A DNA stretch of 8,636 nucleotides, taken from positions 191,770 through 200,405 of the forward strand of contig NZ_CACSIK010000003.1 in the NCBI RefSeq assembly GCF_902705875.1. Reading direction: 5' to 3'. The position numbers were made by a program, and so were the translations under genes. Of this stretch, positions 1 through 6,982 are shown one piece after another. The notes beneath the pieces were generated by a model. It did no database searches and had not been told where the DNA came from. It saw only the letters and a list, made by a program, of their open reading frames with translations. The DNA is from Zhongshania aliphaticivorans. GTDB lineage: Bacteria > Pseudomonadota > Gammaproteobacteria > Pseudomonadales > Spongiibacteraceae. Position 1 is the stretch's first letter. Each line of letters starts with the position of its first letter.

Positions 1-2
1 GA

Positions 3-665
3 GATGTTTCAGGTTCAAAAAAGGCAGGCCCTCGCCTGACGAATAACACTAAGCCCCTTCGGCAAACTCAAGCTGAGCGTCGAGAAGCGACCCAGATAAA
101 GGTGTTGGAAAGCGCATGCCGAATTTTTGGTGAGAAAGGCTATGCAGATACTTCGTTAACAGATATTGCTGATGATTTAGGGCTTACGATTACACCGATC
201 TATCATTACTTCGGTAACAAAAAATCACTATTTTTAGCAGTAACTGAATCGATGGAGCAAGAATTCACCGCTAGGCTTGAGGCGTTCTCATCTAATGTAG
301 AGAAAATTAATCCTATAAATGTTTGGGACATGCTGATTGAAATGACTCATCGTCAGGATTTTGTACGCATAGTGTTAAGTGATGCCCCTATTGTTTTAGG
401 GCGAGAGCGCTGGAAAGATACTAGTGTAGTTCAGGCTGTTTCCAGAATCTTCAGAGAGCAACTAACTTTGTTCGTTAAGAGTAGCGGTTTATCAACTCCG
501 TTATCGGAAAATGACATTGAGCTTATGCAAAGAATGCTAATAGGATGCTTTACTGAAGCCGTATTAATGCTAGCGGAGAACCCTGACTACGATAGCCGAC
601 CATTAATATTAAAGACACTAGGGTTATTTTTTTCTGGCAGCACAACTAACAAATTTGCGTCATGA
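3..665 (+). CDS. TetR/AcrR-family transcriptional regulator, 5' end outside window
   Basis: This is a DNA-binding repressor of the TetR type, with an N-terminal helix-turn-helix and a C-terminal ligand-binding or dimerisation domain. The helix-turn-helix lies at about 153-233 and shows the family pattern: IFGEKGYADTS, then DIADDLGLT, then IYHYFGNKKSLF. The first start codon in this frame is a GTG at 102, but the frame stays open to base 3. The added codons encode RQTQAERREATQIKVLE, which is the usual basic first helix of the family, so the GTG is internal and the true start lies left of the window. At least 220 residues are present, already normal family length. The C-terminal half has no recognisable ligand signature, and no target gene lies beside it in the window. 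It is more AT-rich than the recombinase gene. The family call is secure; the regulon is unknown. No clear terminator follows, only a weak GACTT/AAGTC hairpin at 673-691 without a T run. Confidence 0.9.
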   Translation, partial: DVSGSKKAGPRLTNNTKPLRQTQAERREATQIKVLESACRIFGEKGYADTSLTDIADDLGLTITPIYHYFGNKKSLFLAVTESMEQEFTARLEAFSSNVEKINPINVWDMLIEMTHRQDFVRIVLSDAPIVLGRERWKDTSVVQAVSRIFREQLTLFVKSSGLSTPLSENDIELMQRMLIGCFTEAVLMLAENPDYDSRPLILKTLGLFFSGSTTNKFAS

Positions 666-1320
666 AAATATAGACTTCGGCTGTATAAGTCGTAAATGTC
701 AGAGCGAATACTTCAATCTGAGCTTCCGCACTCTAGCTGCCAATAGATTTGCATCTCCAGCCAATCCTTAAACCATTTTTCAATTTGACTCCGTAAAAAA
801 ATACTGAATATTTGGCCTATACATAAAGTATTACTCAGCTCTTCGATTGCCTCACTCGAACTGAGGGTAAATTGTTGCTTAAGACTTGTGAGTATTCGCT
901 TTGGTCACTGACCACTGGAGTCATCTTCGGTGCTGATAGACTGCTTATGGCGCTGAATACCCACATCAAATTTATAGTAAAGAGATACAGCTGTCAGCAA
1001 ACCCCGAAAATATCAACAATACTTAAAGGTCACGCGCCCTGCATGTTGAGCTTGAGTGTCGGCTTTTGTGACACTCCTGCCGGATAGGACGTCAATCACT
1101 ATGTCTGCAATTGGCACATTCCAGCCAATTTCCTGTCCTAAGAGTATTTTGGTCTTTGCCCATTTCTTTACTGGCTATTGAGTGCGGGCATTGCGATTAG
1201 CTCATTCGCATCGTAACGGATACATTTCACAGTGAAAATTGTACTTTATCTACATTACGAGGAACTGGAAGAGAGAGTGGGATTAGAGGTGCCCGAAGGT
1301 CATTAGCTTCGCCTTGATAA
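666..1320. other. Gene-free stretch with short palindromes
   Basis: I see no convincing gene here. The longest open frame (872-1087, plus, TTG start) has no Shine-Dalgarno sequence, no recognisable motif and an unusual composition. The stretch contains the perfect palindrome TGGTCA-C-TGACCA at 902-914, a 7-bp inverted repeat GAGTGTC/GACACTC at 1054-1076 with a 9-base loop, and ATTGGC/GCCAAT at 1110-1129 with an 8-base loop. A 20-codon frame on the minus strand (1168-1230, GTG start) lacks a ribosome-binding site. The whole may be decayed sequence or a regulatory spacer. Confidence 0.5.
902..914. promoter_or_regulatory. Perfect 13-bp palindrome TGGTCACTGACCA
   Basis: The two 6-base arms TGGTCA and TGACCA are exact inverted copies around a central C. 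This symmetry and size fit a half-site pair for a dimeric regulator such as a TetR-family protein, and one is encoded just upstream. No clear promoter or downstream gene accompanies it, so an operator role is only a possibility. Confidence 0.25.
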
Positions 1321-1418
1321 AATCACGCCAACCCAAAAGTGTCACGGAAAACGTCACGGAGTGTCACGGTGAGCAAAACCATCAGACGAAAAAAAACGGC
1401 AAGCCAGTAAGTTACTGA
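1287..1418 (+). pseudogene. Possible 3' remnant of an older gene (43 open codons)
   Basis: From the codon after a TAG at 1284 to a TGA at 1416 the frame is open for 43 codons and ends in QTKKNGKPVSY. It stops inside the terminator hairpin, just before the tRNA-like fragment. Tyrosine integrase genes often end close to the tRNA att site they use, so this could be the tail of an earlier integrase. That is positional inference only: no catalytic motif is included and there is no start codon with a ribosome-binding site. Confidence 0.2.
1340..1369 (+). repeat. Three direct copies of GTCACGG
   Basis: GTCACGG occurs at 1341-1347, 1353-1359 and 1363-1369, twice extended to TGTCACGG. Spacing between starts is 12 and 10 bases, about one helical turn each, so the copies lie on one face of the DNA. 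They sit about 70-100 bp from the tRNA-like fragment, where arm-type sites of tyrosine integrases or accessory-factor sites are often found. A protein-binding role is inferred from spacing and context only. Confidence 0.4.
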
Positions 1419-1425
1419 TTTGCCG
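1389..1425 (-). terminator. Rho-independent terminator, minus strand
   Basis: The stem CGGCAA (1397-1402) pairs with TTGCCG (1420-1425) and continues after a short G-T and C-A mismatch with CAGTAA/TTACTG. An unbroken run of eight A on the plus strand (1389-1396) becomes a T tail on the minus strand. It would therefore end transcripts coming from the right, exactly as expected for the tRNA whose 3' end seems to lie at 1435-1451. A plus-strand role is unlikely because only CTTTAAAA follows on that side. Confidence 0.7.
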
Positions 1426-1434
1426 CTTTAAAAG

Positions 1435-1460
1435 TGGTAGCGGGGGCCGGAGGTTATGAG
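1435..1460 (-). other. Candidate att site: 3' fragment of a tRNA gene
   Basis: Read on the minus strand, 1451-1435 is TCCGGCCCCCGCTACCA. This resembles the T-arm 3' strand, acceptor stem and CCA end of a Met-type tRNA (from memory, initiator tRNA ends TCCGGCCCCCGCAACCA). The preceding minus-strand bases are CTCATAACC, like a CAT anticodon loop, but the roughly 20 bases expected between the two parts are missing, and nothing upstream folds as the rest of a tRNA. The minus-strand terminator directly downstream fits a tRNA 3' flank. The likely meaning is an attL or attR copy left by integration of the element that starts to the right. The 17-base match could be coincidental, and the tRNA identity is uncertain. 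Confidence 0.45.
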
Positions 1461-1474
1461 AATGATTATTATAG

Positions 1475-1489
1475 TACATAAAAAATGTA
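1475..1489. repeat. AT-rich inverted repeat TACAT-N5-ATGTA
   Basis: The perfect 5-bp arms TACAT (1475-1479) and ATGTA (1485-1489) flank AAAAA. The direct copies AATGAT lie on either side at 1461-1466 and 1494-1499. The element sits between the tRNA-like fragment and the proposed recombinase promoter, so it is placed to bind the recombinase itself or a repressor. In such AT-rich sequence it could arise by chance. Confidence 0.3.
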
Positions 1490-1504
1490 TTAAAATGATC
1501 TTTT

Positions 1505-1529
1505 TTGACGTTCTAAGCTGTGCTATAAG
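1505..1529 (+). promoter_or_regulatory. Candidate sigma70 promoter of the recombinase gene
   Basis: The extended -10 box TG-C-TATAAG (1521-1529) matches five of six consensus positions in the hexamer. TTGACG (1505-1510) is a good -35 sequence, but the spacer is only 13 bases, so the extended -10 would have to carry most of the activity. Transcription would begin near 1536, giving a leader of about 35 bases before the TTG start. Confidence 0.35.
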
Positions 1530-1550
1530 TGTTTTTGGGAGTTTTGCTCA

Positions 1551-1646
1551 ATGGAAATAAGAGCGTTCAAAGTTGAAAGAAGACACTCAGGATTGGCACA
1601 AGATCGACGAGAAGCCCGTGACCTTCAGGCTGCCATCACGCTATGA
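1551..1646 (+). CDS. Possible 31-codon upstream overlapping ORF
   Basis: An ATG at 1551 opens a 31-codon frame ending at TGA 1644-1646. GGGAG at 1537-1541 lies 9 bases upstream, a better ribosome-binding site and start codon than those of the recombinase gene, which begins inside this frame at a TTG. The product (MEIRAFKVERR...) is basic and unrecognised. It may be a leader peptide that tunes recombinase translation, or its start may show that the recombinase is really begun here and reaches its frame by a +1 shift. It may also be meaningless, as no obvious slippery sequence is visible. Confidence 0.3.
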   Translation: MEIRAFKVERRHSGLAQDRREARDLQAAITL

Positions 1647-4600
1647 AGGCATATCTGATTGGGCAATCAAGACCGGCTTTCACGATGAGCTGGAGGTCGC
1701 TTATTTTTGCCTTGGTAGGCCTGAAGATCCTCGAGTAATACACAATTTTGCTAGTGAGTTCGCCCAGCCGATCTCCGAGCCTATACTATCAGAGTGGGCA
1801 GACAAACCGATAGTATCTCGCCTGCGGGAATTTTCCGAGACACTGAGTAATACTAGCGAGCATATCCCCAAAGCTGACTCGCCCATTTCTCATAAAGGTA
1901 AATCTGCAAAAGGCACGAAGTCTGAGTTTTCCCCACTGACTTCCAGATATTACCTCCTTGCTATGATCGTGAACCCCCGCTCCCATAGCGATCAGGACAA
2001 AATCGCCGAGAGCCGCCAAAGGTTTCGACTTTGGTTAATTCTTCAGGCAGCTATTCGCGTTGCCGAGGAAGGCTGTATCTCTGATAGCAATATCAGCTGG
2101 GCGGCACGCCATATTACCCTAGACAGGATTGATCCAAAGTGGGAGAAGATCGATGAATTGCTCACCCGCGCTCGGCATGAAACTCAAGGCTTTCCAAACA
2201 CGTTTCAGTGGTTCAATTATGCGATAGAAAAGGCTGCATCTGGGCTTGCCGCGCACGCCGATGATTCTGACAAGCGATTCCTTGGCGCGATCTCTCCTAT
2301 CGCCAGGGGTTATTGCAGCCCATTACCAATTTCGGTGGACGTCGATTCCCCAGGCATCTATCCGCAGTTAGGTTCAGCCAGGACTGAAGGCCTGCCGTTA
2401 GGTCTCCTGGACCCGGAACTGCCGGCAATACAAAACCTCCCAAGCGTGGCAGACAATGACGAGGATGAATCTGACGACACGCTCGTGGAAGTTGATTCAT
2501 CGGACACTGATGAGGAGCAAGCACTTACTTCTCGGTCTGTCTTTCTCTATTCCGCCGAGGAATCTCAATATTTGCCCTGGAGTTGGGATAAGCTCTTGCC
2601 GCCGGAATTGCTTCAGTTTGAGGCATGGCTGGAAAACACAGTCAGCGCCAAGGAACTAGTCCAGTCCCTTGGCGCCGCAATAGCAAAAATTGGGGCTCTT
2701 GTCGGGCGCTCGCTTTACCATGCTCAAAGGATTGAAATCGATGCGACTGTTGGGGACGACTGGCGAATTACGCCTGATTATCGTCATGTTCAACGGCGAC
2801 CGCCGCGTCGACATAGTGCTTGGCGCCCGCAAACTCCGCAGGAACAAGCGGAGGTGCACCCATATTCGGAAATCATCCGCTTAGCGCTCCCGCAAGACAT
2901 CACATCTGCCTTGGGAAGGGTCACCAGAGAGCAACCCCCAAGCAAAGCTACTTTAGGTAGTCTATGGAGTGAGCTTAACCCTGCTACCAAAATTACTACA
3001 TGGTTTGATGGTGTAGCGAAAGAGCAGTTTCCAAGGGTGACTAGCGGGAAACTGGCCCAAGTAGCAGCGCAGCGAGTTTTTGAAAATACTGGCGACCATA
3101 ATCTTGCTCGAATCGTCACCGCATTGCCTCAAAGTGGACTACCTGCGGCATGTGGTTATGCTAACTGGGATGTAAGCACCATTGCTAAAGGGCTCGATTT
3201 GCCCGTGGTCACAGACAATGTCGACTTAGCGACCTTAATGCTTGGTAGTTTGCTAGCCCCGATCGAATCAGTATTATCTCAAGGTATTGCTGAAGCAAAA
3301 TCCATGTTAGTTGATGCTCGGGATCTCGTTAGCTTTCATAATCGGTATACGCAGTATTGCTTGCTGGCGCTGTATGCGGGTACTGGTAGCAGGTACTTGA
3401 AATCACCTTTTGAACTACTCGACCACTTCAATTTTAAACTTCTTTGTGCATACATTAATGATAAATCGGATGGTGCTCGTCACAATGGGCGGATAGTGCC
3501 GCTTCCCGAACAATTGGCCAAGCTACTGGCCGCATACCTTGATTATCTTGCGCGACTTCAAAAAGATCTAGAAGCCCTGCGCCCTGAGCTGGCTGGGAAA
3601 TTACTAGCTTTGCTGGAGCGTAAGGGCGGTGAGCTTCCGCTGTTTTTCTTCTTGGACGAGCAACTTAGTTGGCATCAAACATCTGACGGCGACCTGCTCG
3701 GCTTGCCCATTGTTGGTTGGTCACTTCCGCCAAACCTGTTTCGGCACCGGTACTCGCAGCGACTCTCCCGCGCTGACGTGCCCTGCGATGTTATCGATGG
3801 TTGGATGGGGCACTCAGAAAGGGGCGGTGCGGCTTATGGGGACTATTCGCCTAGGTGTTGGATCAATGATGCGGATCAGTATCGCCTTGCGTATAACGCC
3901 ATTTATGACTCGCTTGGTTTTGATGTTATAGGTGCGCCGGCAGTGTTACCTAGCTACCTAGGTTCACGGGCAAAAGAAAGAAGCTATATTGAGCCGAGTA
4001 TTTATGGCTTAAAAGAAAGAGCTCTGTACCGACGCCAGAGGTATAGAAAAGCCCGGAAAATTGCACAGCAGGAAATTAAGCTGTTTATTCGCGAGCAAGA
4101 GCTTGAGGATCTAAATCCTACGGAGATCGAAAAGCTCGGGAATCGCATGCTGAAGCGAGAAAATGGACTGCCTCATCCTGATGCCGGTATTCGATTTCGC
4201 GTGCTTGAGCAATTCCTGAAATCAAGAGACAGTAAGCATACTCGCTCTATAAGGAAAAAAATCCTTAAGCGGGAAGAAGAGCGAAATCTGATCGCGGGAA
4301 GTTTGCCTGCAGATTTGGATCGTTACGGGAACGCAAAACAGTGGGCAGAACACACGACGAACACCATTCAGAAGGGCGCGGTAAATAAAACTACCGCGTT
4401 GATTGTCGGGACGATGCTGCTATGCATCGACAAAAGATTAAGCTACCGCAGTATGTTGTTGGATGTACTTAGCGGACGGAACTTCCGCCTCATCCAACAT
4501 AAGAAGAAATACTTTATTGAATACAGTGAAGAATGGGATACAAATGATTTTAATGCGCCGGTCCAGCGGCATGAAATTAGTTATAAAACAGCATCCCTGT

Positions 4601-6948
4601 TTCATTTCGGTTGTACAAATTCTCGGCTAGCAGACCTAAGCTCTCTGCCAATTCCGCCGGAACTATATGCGCTAGCAACGTACATTTCGCCAGACGTAGA
4701 GAAAGATGGGATTTCCGTGAAGGAAATTTTGACGCGGCTTACCAAAATCATCGGGCAAGCTAACCTTATAGAGCTTCCTGGCGTGGTGGCTGGCGCGCTC
4801 AGTGAAAGGATGCCGCCGACTAGCCTTAACTGGCAAGATGTATTCAGGCTTCAGCACGGGATATGCATCACGCTGCCAAATCTGGAGCCAAACTCGGACG
4901 TATTTCAAGACTTTAGGTTTAATCAGAGAGTTGCGATTGAGAGCGACGCGCGTGTTCTCCAAGACAATGCAAAGGAGCTATACAATGAAGTGACAAACAT
5001 TCTTGGTCGCTATGAGAAGAAAAGCGCAAAGAAAATCGCGAAAGAAATCCATAATTCTTACCAGGCATATAGCGGCAAGGTAAGTTCGTCGATTTTAATG
5101 GTGGCCTGTTGGATAAGCCATGTCATTGAAGTAGGCAAAGGTCGCGGCAAGCATTACCGGCCCTATGCCAAAAAAACCGTACAAAGTTATTTCAGTACTC
5201 TAAGGTTAGCATTTCAGGGTATAGCCTATTCCTGCGATCTGCTATCTATGGATTCCGATGAGATTACCGATCGCTATCATGACATGGTCGAGTTCCGTCG
5301 AGATAGGGATAAGGAAGTCGGGTATTTTGGAAAGCGCTTAAAGGCGTTCCATCGCTGGGCTGTGAAACTTGGGGTAAAAAATGCAGATTGGTCTGAAATA
5401 GATACTGAGGATAACCACCGTACTGTAAGTCCTGGGTGTATATCGGAGAAAGAGTATTTAGCTTGCCAGGAATACATCCGCACGGCTTATGGCGAAGACA
5501 GCCAACTCGCATTATACCTTGGTTTTGTACTTCTGCTCATATTCAGGTTTGGGCTGCGAGGAAATGAAGCTTTGGGATTGCGCCGCCAGGATTGGTGTCA
5601 ATGGCAGGGTTTTACTTGGGTGCTTATTCGAGATAATCGAATTCGCCAGCTGAAGCGAAAAAGCAGTCGACGCGCTGTACCGCTGCTATTCAATCTGACG
5701 CCGCATGAAATAGAGCTCATCGAAAAAGTGCTGGCGAACTACGACAGTATTGCAGGGACAGAAAAGAATGCCCCTATTCTTTGTGAGGTACGTGGCGGCC
5801 GGGTAGATCAATGGGCAGCATGCCGTGAAATTCAGGAAACGCTTATCTTTATTTTACGTGCGGTTACTGGAAGCAAGACCTTAACCCCCCATCATTGTCG
5901 CCATGCATTCTATAATCACATTGCACCAATACTACTTGGCTTTGAAACTTCCACAGGGAGTAAGCTTTGCAAAACCATCGATACGAATACATTGCTGGGA
6001 ATGGTGCTGGGACGACATCAAAGCAGATCAATTCGGTCATCGATAGGCTTGGCACGATTGATGGGACACAGTGGCGCATCGTCTGGCCTTAAAAATTACA
6101 ATCACCTCATGACCGAGTGGGCCGATTCACTTACGCCCGTCAGAACTGAGCGAGCCCTAGTTATCAATGGCATTGTTAATACGGCGGAATTTGATCGAAT
6201 TCACATAGAGAAGCTTCCGCAGGTTCCTGATATTTCATTTCAAAAGCCAACACTATTATTGATATTCAAGTTGCTGCGGCTGGTTGCCCAAGGGAGGTCT
6301 TACCAAAGTGCAGGGAAGCTAGTCGCACTGCATCCTGACTTTGTATGTTCAGTCCAAGCGAATTTTGACAAAGCCAACGAGGTCATGCGATTTAAAAAGC
6401 GTGGGGAGAATTCTTGGTTCAAAGGTGAAGATTCGCCGAATGCTATTGTGCACTATATTAATGATTCTGCATGGATTCGCTTTATAGAGCTAGCTGAAAA
6501 ATTTGAGACCTTTAGGGTCTCAGGCTGCCCTGCCGTGGACGAGTTACCACTCCTGCTTGGAATGAACAGACAGTTAAAAATGAGTCATGATCGTCACTGT
6601 AAAATCGTAAAGCACACATTTGATATACTTGGCATAGAAAGCAATCGCTATGATGTGTATGCAACTAAAGATGACCCGGTAGTGACCAGTTTTCTTGTTG
6701 AACAGGGGTTCCAAGTAAAAACGATTGAAAGCGTTTTTGAGTCTGGAAAAAGTGTGCAACTCGATGTATTCAAACGTCCTGTTGAAGAAAGACGAGGTGG
6801 TATTTATGACTATGGAGCGATAATCCTTGGGCCCACCGGTGATGGGGTTGTAAGAAACTCTTTTGAAATGACGGTGGGTTTTCTTGCAGTTTCGATAATG
6901 CTGGTCTGGGGTTCTGGTGGTGATAGTGAAATAGTGGCAGTCAGTTGA
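1573..6948 (+). CDS. Giant tandem tyrosine site-specific recombinase (two catalytic modules)
   Basis: This 1791-residue cytosolic DNA-cutting and rejoining enzyme carries two tyrosine-recombinase modules. Residues 1-590 are unrecognised and include an acidic linker near 293-318. Module 1 (about 590-765) shows R607 in AGTGSR, K631, R724 in NLFRHRY, H747 in WMGHSE, and Y758 in GDYSP (Y755 is an alternative). N721 replaces the usual first box II histidine. Residues about 765-1135 form a basic helical stretch and further unassigned sequence. A core-binding-like region (about 1140-1290) then precedes module 2: R1329 and E1332 in FGLRGNEALGL, K1361 or K1363, H1440 and R1443 in TPHHCRH, H1499 in LMGHSG, and Y1509. 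About 280 unassigned residues follow. Typical family members have 300-450 residues. The TTG start follows an in-frame stop at 1558 and a weak AAGAG nine bases upstream; GTG 1618 is an alternative. The uninterrupted frame argues for function. Integration of the element is inferred from the adjacent tRNA-like site. Confidence 0.88.
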   Translation: MKEDTQDWHKIDEKPVTFRLPSRYEGISDWAIKTGFHDELEVAYFCLGRPEDPRVIHNFASEFAQPISEPILSEWADKPIVSRLREFSETLSNTSEHIPKADSPISHKGKSAKGTKSEFSPLTSRYYLLAMIVNPRSHSDQDKIAESRQRFRLWLILQAAIRVAEEGCISDSNISWAARHITLDRIDPKWEKIDELLTRARHETQGFPNTFQWFNYAIEKAASGLAAHADDSDKRFLGAISPIARGYCSPLPISVDVDSPGIYPQLGSARTEGLPLGLLDPELPAIQNLPSVADNDEDESDDTLVEVDSSDTDEEQALTSRSVFLYSAEESQYLPWSWDKLLPPELLQFEAWLENTVSAKELVQSLGAAIAKIGALVGRSLYHAQRIEIDATVGDDWRITPDYRHVQRRPPRRHSAWRPQTPQEQAEVHPYSEIIRLALPQDITSALGRVTREQPPSKATLGSLWSELNPATKITTWFDGVAKEQFPRVTSGKLAQVAAQRVFENTGDHNLARIVTALPQSGLPAACGYANWDVSTIAKGLDLPVVTDNVDLATLMLGSLLAPIESVLSQGIAEAKSMLVDARDLVSFHNRYTQYCLLALYAGTGSRYLKSPFELLDHFNFKLLCAYINDKSDGARHNGRIVPLPEQLAKLLAAYLDYLARLQKDLEALRPELAGKLLALLERKGGELPLFFFLDEQLSWHQTSDGDLLGLPIVGWSLPPNLFRHRYSQRLSRADVPCDVIDGWMGHSERGGAAYGDYSPRCWINDADQYRLAYNAIYDSLGFDVIGAPAVLPSYLGSRAKERSYIEPSIYGLKERALYRRQRYRKARKIAQQEIKLFIREQELEDLNPTEIEKLGNRMLKRENGLPHPDAGIRFRVLEQFLKSRDSKHTRSIRKKILKREEERNLIAGSLPADLDRYGNAKQWAEHTTNTIQKGAVNKTTALIVGTMLLCIDKRLSYRSMLLDVLSGRNFRLIQHKKKYFIEYSEEWDTNDFNAPVQRHEISYKTASLFHFGCTNSRLADLSSLPIPPELYALATYISPDVEKDGISVKEILTRLTKIIGQANLIELPGVVAGALSERMPPTSLNWQDVFRLQHGICITLPNLEPNSDVFQDFRFNQRVAIESDARVLQDNAKELYNEVTNILGRYEKKSAKKIAKEIHNSYQAYSGKVSSSILMVACWISHVIEVGKGRGKHYRPYAKKTVQSYFSTLRLAFQGIAYSCDLLSMDSDEITDRYHDMVEFRRDRDKEVGYFGKRLKAFHRWAVKLGVKNADWSEIDTEDNHRTVSPGCISEKEYLACQEYIRTAYGEDSQLALYLGFVLLLIFRFGLRGNEALGLRRQDWCQWQGFTWVLIRDNRIRQLKRKSSRRAVPLLFNLTPHEIELIEKVLANYDSIAGTEKNAPILCEVRGGRVDQWAACREIQETLIFILRAVTGSKTLTPHHCRHAFYNHIAPILLGFETSTGSKLCKTIDTNTLLGMVLGRHQSRSIRSSIGLARLMGHSGASSGLKNYNHLMTEWADSLTPVRTERALVINGIVNTAEFDRIHIEKLPQVPDISFQKPTLLLIFKLLRLVAQGRSYQSAGKLVALHPDFVCSVQANFDKANEVMRFKKRGENSWFKGEDSPNAIVHYINDSAWIRFIELAEKFETFRVSGCPAVDELPLLLGMNRQLKMSHDRHCKIVKHTFDILGIESNRYDVYATKDDPVVTSFLVEQGFQVKTIESVFESGKSVQLDVFKRPVEERRGGIYDYGAIILGPTGDGVVRNSFEMTVGFLAVSIMLVWGSGGDSEIVAVS

Positions 6949-6958
6949 CGGCCACTAT
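6931..6958. terminator. Hairpin over the recombinase stop codon, between convergent genes
   Basis: ATAGTGGC (6931-6938) pairs with GCCACTAT (6951-6958). After one A-G mismatch the stem continues with GTCA/TGAC, giving about twelve pairs and a very small loop. The recombinase stop codon TGA (6946-6948) lies inside. The alternative outer arms GATAGTG (6922-6928) and CACTATC (6953-6959) compete. T tails are poor on both strands (CATAATTT on plus), so it may be a weak bidirectional terminator or an RNA 3'-end stabiliser. Confidence 0.5.
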
Positions 6959-6982
6959 CATAATTTCCCTTAGGACCTAGAT

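Noticed and set aside
872..1087. 71-codon plus-strand open frame with TTG start
   Set aside because: No ribosome-binding site, Cys- and Ser-rich random-looking composition, no motif, and it contains palindromes better explained as non-coding.
1110..1129. ATTGGC/GCCAAT inverted repeat as a terminator or operator
   Set aside because: Short stem with no T tail and no adjacent gene; too weak to annotate on its own.
1292..1301. CCCGAAGGTC, identical to part of the Met-type tRNA variable region that is missing from the fragment at 1435-1460
   Set aside because: It is on the opposite strand and isolated, and a 10-base match is within what chance can give.
1458..1476. Fur-box-like sequence GAGAATGATTATTATAGTA
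   Set aside because: Only about 13 of 19 positions match in a very AT-rich stretch, and no iron-related gene is nearby.
2297..3119. Open frames of 61-109 codons on the minus strand and other plus frames inside the recombinase gene
   Set aside because: They are shadows of the 1791-codon gene, whose conserved catalytic motifs fix the true frame. The shadow products are rich in Arg, Cys and Ser and carry no domains.
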